Assembly: GCA_951640165.1 (NCBI GenBank)
Contig: OX621256.1
Coordinates: 2,294,001-2,358,000, forward strand
DNA length: 64,000 bases
Direction: 5' to 3'
Source: Pseudoips prasinana
Taxonomy: Eukaryota > Arthropoda > Insecta > Lepidoptera > Nolidae
The position numbers were made by a program, and so were the translations under genes. Every line of letters begins with the position of its first letter. Position 1 is the first letter of the stretch. Below the pieces are notes generated by a model. That model had not been told where the DNA came from and ran no database searches. It saw only the letters and a program-made list of their open reading frames with translations. Of this stretch, positions 1 to 11,700 are shown in pieces.

Positions 1-229
1 CCGCCATTTTACCTGACTTCGCACACAAGCGCCATCTATGACGATCTATGGTAAATCACAATATAGTATCTAGTCGCCCAGAGATAGAACTGTTTAGCCA
101 ACATTATTAAAGTATCTTAATTAATCACTGTTTATCTATACATATAATAAAATCGTAGGAAAGTCAAAACTGTACATTTAATATTTTTTAAAAAGGATAC
201 TTGGGGCGTGATCAACAATCGATATCGAA

Positions 230-447
230 GCCAAACATATAGTTTTTAGAATTTTTGTCTGTTTGTCTGAATGTATATCCGGGCTAAACTCAAAAAGCAC
301 TGCATGGATTTACTTCAAATTTGGCATGAATATTACTAAGAGGTCGGATCAACATATAGGCTACATATTATCACGCTATTACCTACGGGGGAGGAGCTGT
401 GATAATTTATAACATTTAACGCGGGTAAAACCGCGGGGCACAGCTAG
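230..447 (+). mobile_element. Helitron-type element, 3' part
   Basis: The right end has a stem CGCGG/CCGCG (GCGGGTAAAACCGCGGGG) followed by CACAG and CTAG and then T, which is the 3' terminus expected of a Helitron. The same ending recurs elsewhere in the window. The left limit is uncertain and there is no coding sequence, so it is a non-autonomous copy. Confidence 0.7.
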
Positions 448-493
448 TATTAACATAAAATCATCTCTGAAAATTTCTTAACGACATCAATAG

Positions 494-683
494 TCCTACT
501 AATTTTACAAAGGCGAAAGTTTGTGAGTGTGTCACTGTGTATGTTTGTTACTCCTCCACGTCTAAACGGCTGGAGTTATTTGAATAAAATTTGGTAGTTG
601 ATTTGAATTGACACCCTGGATTAACACATAGGCTATAATTTATAAAGTTTAATGCGGGTAAAACCGCGGGGTAGAGCTCGTGT
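494..683 (+). mobile_element. Helitron-type element, degenerate 3' end
   Basis: It carries the family's conserved interior (tttgttactcctccacgtc, then a line about taggctataatttataaa) and the GCGGGTAAAACCGCGGGG hairpin. The terminal CTAG is mutated to CTCG. It is related to the copies at 16504 and 41263. Confidence 0.6.
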
Positions 684-1037
684 GTTTCATAAAAGACAAA
701 GATAATATATCTATTATTAACAATTTAGAAAAAAATCATCAAATATACTTCCATGGAATCGATTGTCAACGTTGAAGCCGATTTGACGATTGATTAAGTC
801 ATTTTGAACCTTTATTTATATGAACGCCATTCACGAAAACGATGTTCGGCGACTTAGCCGGTAGAGCCCCTGAGTAGTTGAGCGTTGCTTTCGTACCCCA
901 GTGTCAGGCCTCTCTCCGGGCAATGTGTGGGTATGCACGTGTGCCGGGACTGGCCTACGCTGAGCGACGACGTTTGGCGTTCAGCCAAGTCCCTCTTATT
1001 GCTCTTCTAGCATCACGCTTCGGCCGCCAAGGTTTTG

Positions 1038-1302
1038 ACGGTCACCGTAGCATAGTTGGTAGTGCTCCTGCTTACGAAGCTGGTGGTCCTGGGTTCGAAT
1101 CCCGGTACGTGCAAATATTTGTGTGATGAGCACGAATATTTGTTTCTGAGTCATGGATGTTTTCTATGTATTTAAGTATTTATCTATCTATATAAGTATG
1201 TATATCGTCGCCTGGTACCCATAGTACAAGCTTTGCTTAGTTTGGGGCTAGGATGATCTGTGTGACATTGTCCCCAGATATTTTAGATATTATTATTATA
1301 TA
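1038..1302 (+). mobile_element. tRNA-derived SINE, family A
   Basis: The head contains a B-box (GGTTCGAATCC) and an A-box-like TAGCATAGTTGGTAGTG. The tail reads CCATAGTACAAGCTTTGCT, followed by TTTGGGGC and a short TTATTATTA run. The same head and tail recur at 36155, 45088 and 52320. The tRNA-like part does not fold as a full tRNA, so it is a SINE and not a tRNA gene. Confidence 0.65.
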
Positions 1303-1483
1303 TTTTTTTAAAGGGTTGGGTAGAGGTCTTATAGTCGACATCTTTGTCGAAACCTGTTTGGGCTTATATAATGAGGCAATTATTAAGAACCGTTTTCATC
1401 TCTTTCTTAGGATAGCGGTTTTACTGTTTGATGGCTTTCATTGTTTCACCCAATATGTAAATAAATTTATATTTACGTGCCCT

Positions 1484-1625
1484 TGAAGCACGGGGGTATA
1501 ATACCGCTAACTCCCAGACTTCGGGCTGATGCTGAGATTTTTTTTTTACAGAAATCACTTTTTAGCCCGACCCGGGATTTGAACCCAGGACCTCGTTGTC
1601 TGCGGATGAACACGCTACACAGACT
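1484..1625 (-). mobile_element. tRNA-derived SINE, family B (5' half)
   Basis: Read on the - strand it has the B-box GGTTCAAATCCCGGG, a short A-run, then the family B body about CTCAGCATCAGCCCGAAGTC and AGTTAGCGGTATTATAC. It matches copies at 14195 and 40035. Confidence 0.6.
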
Positions 1626-1679
1626 ATTTAGTTGCTAAGCCTATAAGTAAATGAATATTACTCAGTTGTTTATCTGTGC

Positions 1680-2020
1680 CTCGAGCACGAGTTCCTGCAG
1701 TTTACTTACTCGATCACACGTACAGTTTCCTCCCAGTTTTAGTTCTTAATAGTTTCCGCGAGAGGCGCTGGTGCTCAATGTACGGGAGGAAACTGTACGT
1801 GTGATCGAGTAAGTAAACTGCAGGAACTCGTGCTAGAGGCACTGGTCGAGATAACCATGTCGTGAAGTAAATGCGTGTGTGTTACTAGATGAATTAAGTA
1901 GCAAACCAGTGCTCGACAGACATACTCCCTGTCCGTCGAGCAAACCAGTCTCGACTTCATTATGCTAGGTGCTTTCCTACTTAATTCATCTAGTAACACA
2001 CACGCATTTACTTAGAGCCA
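1680..2020. repeat. Two adjacent long hairpin repeats
   Basis: Two imperfect palindromes lie end to end. One pairs the block around 1684-1737 (GTTCCTGCAGTTTACTTACT) with its reverse complement at about 1786-1832. The other pairs about 1868-1905 (GTGTGTGTTACTAGATGAAT) with about 1976-2015. They look like MITEs or fold-back remnants. No target-site duplication was recognised. Confidence 0.6.
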
Positions 2021-3582
2021 TAGGTAAACAATAATATTATGCAAGTTATACCTAACAGAAATCCCTGCGGCTCGTGAGCAAGCCTGCTTTCTCAATAGGC
2101 AAGTAGATATTATTATGTGGAAAGGACACGACAAACTAAGCTTGCAATGTTTTACCAAATACGAAGACACTCGCGCCTTAGCCTACTCTGTACATACATA
2201 CCGCATAAGTATGTAGAATAACAAAATGATAATCCATTATTGAATTTTGATTGAAAATGTGGTTCATTTTAAGTGATACTTATCGTGTTAAAAAAGTTTT
2301 ACTTAGGTATCTAATGCCAAGTTTAATTCAAGCAATTCAAAGTGGCCACTGTAATAACGGATTTTTTAATATTTAAACCCCTAATATTATAATTAATGGT
2401 TGATGTATTGTTTTATAGAATAATATGCCTTCGCAACTATCATATTCACAAATTACTGGGACCTTGAGTATAGTGTTAAGCAAAAATACTTCCTATCAAG
2501 TTACGTAATTCGGGATACAATTAACTGTTAATATAAATTTATATGAATTTATTTATTTTATTTCAAATTTATGTACACACTGAAAGTATAAAAGAAAAAA
2601 AATCAAGAGAAGACATTGCACAAAGGTACTACTTATTTCTAAAGAAATCTCTTCCAGTAGACCTGCAAGAGGAGATTTTGGAAGAGAGGAAGATATGAGT
2701 GAGTAGGATGATATACATACATACGAACAAAATACACATATACATAATTTAATGTAATCACAATACACATATGCATAAAACAATGTAACCTATACCTAAT
2801 AGGCTATAATAGGTAGCAATGTGTTTCATAACAGGGCAAGCAATTGCTTATCGCTCTTCATACTTATGTTTAGTACGTGAGCTGATTCTTAACCGTGTAG
2901 TTACACGTTGAGTTAAATTAATTATTTGTCGAGCTGTTTTTTTTATAAATAGGTACTAAAGTAACTAGTTAGGTAAAACAAATGTCAACTCCGAGGACGT
3001 ATTTATTTTCTAAATTGACTATTTGTCGTTAATACCTAAGTCTGATTTAACCAAACAAATGTAAGTATGAATGAAGCGCTTATCAACTGAGAGATGTCCG
3101 AGAAATGTCTATGAATAAGTTTAAAAGAATTATAAAAGCCAAATTGTGTAGCAGGGCTTACTACAAAACTTCTGATTATTTAAGTGACAAAACAGCTTGG
3201 GATTGAGTCGCTCTAAATTAACACATTTAAATACAATGTAATTTTATGTAAGAAATAAATATTTTAAAAAAGGATTCCTACTGAGTTTTCTGGCAGTGTT
3301 TCTCAGTAGCTGCAACGTCATGCACTGCACGGTAGGGTAAAAATTTGACGATTCAACACAAATGTAATATTTTAACGAAATAAATGACTTTTTGATTATG
3401 AACTGTGCTCAATAATACAAAAAAAATACATTATAAGGGAATGGTGAATTAGATGGGTTATACATTTTTTTATAATCTTTAATTTATCTTTAAAATATAA
3501 TTATCTTTTCATACAATGAAGTTATTTGCAGTTATTAATCGAATATTCTAGGAAAATCTGTATATTCACGTAGTATGTTCAA
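2021..3582. other. AT-rich intergenic DNA
   Basis: No gene, RNA or clear repeat structure is visible here. Short open frames have no recognisable similarity or splice context. Confidence 0.5.
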
Positions 3583-3666
3583 GTCAGGATGGCCGAGCGG
3601 TCTAAGGCGCTGCGTTCAGGTCGCAGTCCACTTCTGTGGGCGTGGGTTCGAATCCCACTTCTGACA
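3583..3666 (+). tRNA. tRNA-Leu (anticodon CAG)
   Basis: A complete class II tRNA. The acceptor stem GTCAGGA pairs with TTCTGAC, followed by discriminator A. The anticodon stem CTGCG/CGCAG encloses TTCAGGT with CAG at 3617-3619. A long variable arm (CCAC TTCT GTGG) is typical of Leu, and the T-arm is GTGGGTTCGAATCCCAC. There is no intron. A TTTTT pol III terminator follows a few bases downstream. The CCA end is not encoded, as expected for a nuclear eukaryotic tRNA gene. Confidence 0.96.
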
Positions 3667-4785
3667 AACCTTTTTGATCAATCATAAATATGAATACGAT
3701 GTTGACTATGATAATGATTACTTTTACCGGCTTTTACACTAAATACGAATTAAATTTAAATAAAAAAAAAACTTGTGTGTACTTATGTACACGCGTTAGA
3801 AGTTATACTTCTTAATATACAACTTGAACATAGTTATCAATTTTCATACCACCTAGAACTAACGTCATGCTGTTATTTTTACGATGCGCGCGCATCGTAA
3901 AAATTCACTCTCATCATTTTTCTCCATCGCGCCAAAAAGAAGTATAACTTCAAAAATTTGCAGTCCATCAGTGAGTCATGAAACTATTGATGAAAACGGA
4001 ATACACACAAATTATTTTAACTTAGAGCAAACCACCTCGATGCCCTCTTATACATTAAATAACATAAACTAATAGAAACATTAATGTTGTTTTAAGATAT
4101 CATATTTTACGTGTAGGTAGTAGGTACCTACGCTCACTAATGTAAGAGATAAAGCCGCACACCCGCGGTGTTTATGACTATAAATAATTCAAAAAGAGTT
4201 CTGTAATGTTTATTGTAGGTATTAAATAAATAAATGAAAAGCTACTACGTAATCCTGCGCCACCATGTCGTAGGTAGGTACTTATTATTACGGCATGTGA
4301 TATCTCTCTTCTGAATGTGTGATTACGGCATAAGCACTTACTTACTATTAAATTGTGTCACTAACTACTCAATGCTTAATGCCGGGTTTAAAATCGGGAA
4401 GATTACTATTTTTATTAGTTTCACAATGGTATAATGGTTATTCACCAGAGCAAGGCCTTATTTGATTCCCCTGAATTTGGGATTACATAAGAAGTTAGTA
4501 GCCATAAAAATATATTAAAATAACTGTGCCCGGCGCGCGGCGGTTTAAGAAACTAAACTTTATAAATTAATTTTATTTTTCCCTTTGTGTTATTCGGATA
4601 TCTAATATTGATGTTGAACAGAAAATTCTGTAAATTATTTAAATGTATAAAAATTAGACAAACGGGATAGGAAGGCACGTGAAAGTGTTTACATTTTAAG
4701 ACAATTTACTTGTTGCAGGTTACTTAATCAACTGATACTTTACGATATTTACATAGAAAACTTGTTGCCAACGTTCTGTGGTGTA
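3667..4785. other. AT-rich intergenic DNA
   Basis: Nothing recognised. An open frame at 3884-4072 has no family resemblance and no splice or promoter support. Confidence 0.45.
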
Positions 4786-4906
4786 CACACGGCTACATAT
4801 CAAGCTACACATTTCCAATATAAGCTGACCTGTCATTGTATGGAAATCCTATAAAACGCGAGATCTGCTTATACTGGAGATGCATAGCTTGATATGTAGC
4901 CGTGTG
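4786..4906. mobile_element. Hairpin MITE with TA target duplication
   Basis: The inverted ends are CACACGGCTACATATCAAGC and its near-perfect reverse complement, bounded by TA at 4784-4785 and 4907-4908. The size, TA duplication and long ends fit a Tc1/mariner-type MITE. Its layout resembles the CAGACGCCAGCACATC family at 14763, 19037 and 36815. Confidence 0.75.
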
Positions 4907-4908
4907 TA

Positions 4909-5643
4909 CATGCTTCAGATTCCAAATACCGAACGATTCCAAAGTGATTTATGAAATTGAAAGGAATTTCAACTTTATAAATCAATTTGGAATCGTTTTC
5001 TGCCTACATGAAATATTTAAATTGTTTAAGCGTGCAGCGTGTTTTAGTGCATATATAGAGCATCTCTAGAGCATGCATTTCGTAAACTGGGAAATTAATT
5101 AACAACTACTGGTAACTTAAGAAACTGCAACAATCTGAGGTTTTGGCGCCAACGCGGAAAAAGACGCATCAGGGCATTGTTTCATTTTCAAAAACTTGTG
5201 TAAATTCAAGTTTTTATGTGTAAATATGGTGGATTTTTAGACATAACATCATAGACAACGTACACAAGTGGAGGAAAGTGCCATATTGCCGTGAATTGTG
5301 ATTTTCTGTGTTGAATCTAAAACTCCATGTAAGCCTCTAGTAAAGTCTCCACTGCTTTACTGGGGTACGACAAGGACTACGTATGACTTGCCTGTGACGG
5401 ACTTTACTTGACATGACGAAAATAAATGAAATGAAAAAATATTTTACGGAAGGCTCATAAGGCCGAAGAAGCCAGAGCCGTAAACGAATTAAAAAAAAAC
5501 AACAATCAGAATGACTTTCGTTTGACGTTATCGTAACCTATAAACTTTACTTTATTGATAATGGTCCTATCGTTCGTCCACAAACCAAAAAAGTTCTGGA
5601 ATAGTTATAATTGATAACCTAATATATATTTAGCTATTTAAAA
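4909..5643. other. 5' flank of the 6-phosphogluconolactonase gene
   Basis: Non-coding AT-rich DNA before the start codon at 5644. The promoter and transcription start cannot be placed from sequence alone. Confidence 0.4.
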
Positions 5644-5761
5644 ATGACGACAATTAAAGTGAGTGACGAACAAGAACTTATAAGTAAACTAACTTCTTAT
5701 ATGGAAAAAATATCAAATGATTCGATTTCAAACCGTGGAAAGTTTTACATCGGTGTATCCG
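5644..5761 (+). CDS. PGLS: PGLS exon 1
   Basis: Initiator ATG to the first base of a Gly codon (phase 1). The donor is G|GTATGT. It encodes the N-terminal helix and FYIGVS before the glycine loop. Confidence 0.92.
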
Positions 5762-8700
5762 GTATGTCAATGTTTACGCCATTTATCGCCTTAATTAAAC
5801 TTTTACAAACTGATTTATTATATTATATACTTAACTTGTAAAACTATGTATTTTCTGCAACAAATGTAGAAAAGTGTTCGCAATTTGATAATATGGTCCT
5901 TATCAAAATAATAACCTCATTTGCACCCGTAGTATATTTACATGCCTTAATATTAATATGATCTAAGAATTATTATTCTTAGATGTATATAATAAGGTAA
6001 AACCTCTGTAAGACTAAGTTCCGTGTATAGCCTCATAAATAGCATAATGGGATAATTTTAAAAATATAAAAGTCATTGTTTTGATTTATTTTGACTTTGA
6101 CCTTGGCTTTTCTTCAATGTTTCAGTGATAACAGAGTGTGTTGTTGTCACACCTATAATATTGACCTTATGCAACTGACATGGCATGTTTAATAATTGTT
6201 GCATTATAATTCCATAAGAATATTTTATATAATTACTTTTCCAATTATCTCTAAGAATCAAAATATCCATTCTCATTTAAGATTTGCAATAATGTACATG
6301 AATAATAACGAATTGATTGGATGATTAAATGAATTTGAATTAGAAAATACATGCTTAAAAAGTTCACCTAACGTAAAATGTTGTAATGCCAGAATACAGG
6401 TTTGGTTCCTGGTCCACCTGCTTAGTTCACCTGGGTGGACCATGGGCACTTTTCCTTGCAGGTGGTCCACCTAAATGTTTAGTAATATGCAAATGTCTAT
6501 ATGGCATTGTCAATTAAAAGTAATTCCACATGATCCTGTCAGATTTTACTACAACTGAAAGATGAATGCCAAAAAACATGAATGTAGAAAAAACAAATGT
6601 AAGTCAATAAAACAAATAAAAAAATTTGAGCCATCACAGGATGCCTGGCAGAAGTGAAACATCAACATTATTTTTTAAAATTAATATGCAGAAATGAACA
6701 TATTTTGATATGAACTAAATATGTCATAATGATAAAATAAAATATTACGATTAATAATCGCACAGTCGATTGTTTTGTTTACGATAAAAAAAAACGATGA
6801 GACGCATCGCTTCCCCAGAAATCTTTTTTACGTGCGGCTATAGATGTTTCACATCAAAAACGTCAAAAAAACAAAAACAAAAAAAAGTTAATGCCGAAAA
6901 ATTTTTTTTTTCATTCAATCAAAAATTTATTGCTGAACATAGGGAGGTACATTATATAATAGATTTCAAGATTTCAGATAAATGTAGGTATAGTTCACTA
7001 TATTCTGCCTGCTGTTGTTTGTTGTTTATTGTACACAATGCACATGAAAAAGATATACATACAAGTTCTATTATTGCTGCAATACCTTGGAACCTAAGTA
7101 TGGAATATCTGTTCCCATTTGAATATGAATTCAGGACTATTGGCAAACCAATCTGGTGAGCTGAATGCCTACCCACAAAACCTACTTATTCTTACTTCTT
7201 TTCTAGGAGGTTCAGTAGTAAAGTACTTATGTGCAAGTCTACCGAAAGTAGATACGGAGTGGTCAGAGTGGGTGCTAGCATTCTGTGATGAACGGGTTGT
7301 GCCTGAAGATAGTGAAGACTCCACATTTGGCACTTACAAAAGAGATCTTGTGCCGGTGACACCTTTGAAAGAAAGCCAGTTTGTTGTCATTAAACAGGGA
7401 GTCTCAGGTATTGTATTCTAAGGAATAAGACCAGACGTAGCTTTTTTAAAACAAATTTTAATACAACTTACGGAAACAAAAATCACAAATAACAAACCAA
7501 TCATTATAATTCAAACAAAGAAAACGAACAAAAGAAGTAAAATCACCCGCACTACACTAGGCTAACAATTATAGACAAAGACTACGAATCGACCCACAAT
7601 CGGACAGAGTAACAGCCTCGACAACTGTTGGACGGGAAAGAGAGCGATGCCGGCGAGGCATCACCTTTTTATAGAAAATCCCCACTCTTGTTCTACACGG
7701 CCCTTTCTGACAGGAGGCCGTCCACGGGCTCCATCTTTCAACTCTGGCGATCAGTCTCCAGGCTTGGCAACGACATTCTCAAGCTTTCAGCAGCACGTGT
7801 TGCCGACGTGCTGGGTTGTGGCTCATCAACTTCATCAGGCATCTCGACTCCTCTGTGTCATTGTCAGACTCTGTAATGACACAAAACTACAGCACAAAAA
7901 CATGTCCATAAATGATAAGAGATAGCTTCAAAACATAATCTTTGTGTCGCACCAAAATCAAACAACAATTCGACACATATGTAGGCTTAGCACACCTAAC
8001 TCAGCCTAACCACAAGAGTATAAAATAAACTGATATCTGTACCGTTCACCCGGGGCAGTTCCCGTCGGGGGAGTGCCACCTCACGACTCGCTAGAGATCT
8101 ACGCGCACTTACGTGAGACATAACTTTGCGTGTGTTAATCAGTCCCAGATAAAAGCGTATCCTAACTCACCCTAACCACAAGAGTATAAAATAAACTGAT
8201 ATCTGTACGTTCACTCGGGGCAGTTCCCGTCGGGGGAGTGCCCCCTCACGACTCGCTAGAGATCTACGTGAGACATAACTTTGCGTGTGTTAATCAGTTC
8301 CAGATAAAAGCGTATTTCAACCCAAATTATCAATAAAACACAGTCAATATTTAACACACAAACATATCTCACACCACGTCTCGTCAGCGGCCAACCCGTG
8401 GCATGACCCTACGTGTAACACACAGAACCACGTCTCGTCAGCGGCCAACCCGTGGCATGACCCTACGTGTAACACAGCTCCAGGACCACACGTCCGAGCA
8501 TAAAGGAAGGGACACAAAACCACACCAGGTATGTCCCATATACTAGGATCGCATGCCCGAGCGCACTCCAAGACAGCATCCAATAACATGAAACCCTACC
8601 TTACTTGAAGTGTATCCGTCAGCCAGGATAGCATATCCGAGTACGAGGACCTCCAAGACAGAGACTATCCCAACCGCAAGATAGAACTTCCCTTAATGTG

Positions 8701-11700
8701 TTTGCCCTTTGCGAAAAACACCTTGCACAAATAGAGAATCATTAAATCAATTTGTAATTCTCAAAACAACACCCAATGCTCGGCACACAAGCATGTCCAC
8801 AAAAATTTTACAAAATCAGTTTAAGCAAAATATCAAAGTGCCTAAATAATTAAAGTCACGCACCATGGAAAGTGACTCCACACACATCGGGAGTCCACTC
8901 ACCACGCCACGGGATCATGTACTTAACTGCGTTTAAGCTCCCATAGCAGCCGGACACGCGCGCAGGCGCACGCCCGCCAGACCAGGCGCCTCAGGGCCCC
9001 AGCCCCGAAGGTAGCCACCGGGTCACGCCGACAGCCTGCTCCAAACAGCAAGTGACACACTCGCCTTTTCTCTCCAACACCACTCGCTTGACAAACCTTG
9101 CCACGCAAGCCATGTCCTGGCCGCAGTCTGCGCCCATTTGCAATAACTGCCACTCATATCTGGGTCCCTGTGGACTAAGAGAATTTAATTACAAAGAGAA
9201 CATCACCAAACGTGAACTCTTTTAATTAGCCTTATTCAAAATAAAGGCGACAGTTTTTTTTTTTTTTTTTTTTTTTATTACTCATACACGTTATTATGTG
9301 TAACAATTATACGAAACGTATTTCTACGTAAAAACCTGAAAAACTCAACAAAGGTCCCTTCATGTAACATCAGAACAACCTGGGTTCTTAACTTACCGAA
9401 TTGTACAAGAAATACAAAAATCATTGTCTTACGCAGCTAATTGCATCCAAACTACCATTCTGAGGTGATTGAATTACTTCGTTCGCTGCCTGGGTTATTC
9501 TTGTCCATCCAATTGGTACAACATCAAAATCATCAGCATGTGGCATCATTATCGTCTTTCTAAAACAAAATCCTGAAAACAATGCACTAACGCGCAACAC
9601 ACATATTAGATCACATTAACGCTCGGTATATTTTAGAGCAATACAAAATAACTTCTATGAGATAATGGAGACAGAGACTAAATATTTGTCATTTCCGTCA
9701 GACTTTTTGTGGCGGAGAAATGTGTACCATACCGCCTTTCTCCGACTCGGCTACACCTGACAATAACTCACTTGATTTGAGATTGCTAACATGACTGATC
9801 TCACTTTGGTGTAACCTTTGTCCTTTAATATGACCAAGTCTTTTACATAACATCATTACATATGACGAAACATATAATCGTCCGACACAAAGTACATCCA
9901 CACTCAGAACATCTTCTCATGGTTCACACAAATAGTTTACGCAATTTACGGGAATCGAACCCGGGTCATTGAATGACAACGCGATGATCTTAACCACTGC
10001 GCCACACGTGCAGTCAAACTTCAGAGGATGACTTCAAAATTATGTTGATAACTCCGCTGCTAAGAAGTAGCTTGAGAACGTGCACTGTTATTACACCTAC
10101 TAGGTTTTAAATAACAACTCATTTACATTGTAGAATGCAAATAACACATTGAGTATTAAATTGAAAAAATGATAAGACTATCAAGTGTTACTCAGTAAGC
10201 TTTGTCAATACCTTGTAGCATAGGCTTTTCAGCTCCTTACTCAATCCTCTCACTACCATTAGGCGCAAAACAACGGCATGACATTTTATACAACACCGTG
10301 ATGTCAACCGTTTGAGGTTACATTCCTCAGCGGTGGTCAATACCTACAGCTATATACCATGGCTATCATGCAATGCACACGATACTGAGCGGCGCTGGCG
10401 ACAGCTATCAACACTACGCCGTCTACTGATCGAGCTTAGTTCGTAATTCGTAACACACATCGCAAACTACCTTTTATTTTCACATGACGAATCGGTTAGC
10501 CTAAGAGGCTTTCACTGCTTCACCGGAATATCGCAAACTACCGTGCGACAAACTAAGTAAATGGTTTCACGCCCTGATATGGGATTCACCTTTCAAGAAA
10601 AGTCTTGATCGGCCACGTAAAATACATCGCGGTATCTCACAAACAAAACAAAAAAATTGTACTTACGTAAATCACACACCACAGAAATTAACAAAAATAA
10701 AACAAAGTTTACTGTACACTTCGTAGACTGTTCACTGTTAATACACTCTGCAACAAACTGGGCTTATACAAACATTCCCTGACGTCCCAATGATTTAGTA
10801 TTTGAGGGCGATCGACCACGTTGCACCATAACTGTATATCGGAAGAGATTAGACACAAAGACATAATAGTGGCTAGCACGACTTAACTATCGACTGAATC
10901 ATGTCAACAATTGCCCGAGTAGCCGAACTACCCACATTTTTATTTCATTTTATAGTGGTAGATTTTAAAATTACCTTCGATCGTTTCTAACTTACTCATG
11001 ATAGAATCTAACGTGCGGTGTAGATTTTCTGGTGCCTTAGAAGGCATTGCAATCACGTTCGCACTTATTATAACTGCTACCGCTCAAGGACCGTAAACGG
11101 TTCGTCCTATTTTCGACAATCTGACCGCGAACGAACAAGTTTACGTGAACCTTCAAAACTATCCGGTCTGTCGCGACGCCTAGATCTACTTTGTGTATCA
11201 CGGCAATAATCTCTGCACTTATCATCGTGATGACTATGCGAATCATTGCGTGGTGTACGTTCTATTTACTTTAGTCACCAGTGAAACTGAACTAATCACA
11301 ATTTAGATATTAACTAACGGTTTTATACTTTAGGGCGCACACAAAAACAAAACAACAAGCACGTGGTACTTACTTTTTAAAAGCAACCGATATCAAAATA
11401 CAAATAAATTTTGCTTACAGGAACACTGTCGACACTATACAAAACTAAAACACACAAACGAGGTACTCAAAATCACTCCAATTATTTAAAGATTCTGCAC
11501 GGTCTACCTCAGCATACCAATTATCGAAAATATGTAAATTTGAGTCAAAATTGGAAATGTAAAAATGTTCATTCAGGCAAACACGACTGTGAAATGCTCT
11601 GGGACGCTGCTACGAGTGGGTTCCGAACCACGTGGCGGTGATCGAGACCGAGTGCATGGACGTTGTCTGTGATTAAGTCGTAGGCGACAATAACTGATCT

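Noticed and set aside
1044..1115. tRNA gene candidate (also near 9945, 14205, 40040, 52340, 62930)
   Set aside because: A and B boxes are present but the acceptor and anticodon stems do not pair, and each is followed by the body of a SINE family. They are SINE heads.
3884..4072. 62-codon + strand frame
   Set aside because: Ordinary composition but no recognisable domain, promoter or splice context.
7119..7206. Upstream extension of PGLS exon 2 to an in-frame ATG
   Set aside because: The extra codons lie before a good acceptor (TTCTTTTCTAG) and do not resemble the family. Exon 1 supplies the correct N-terminus and phase.
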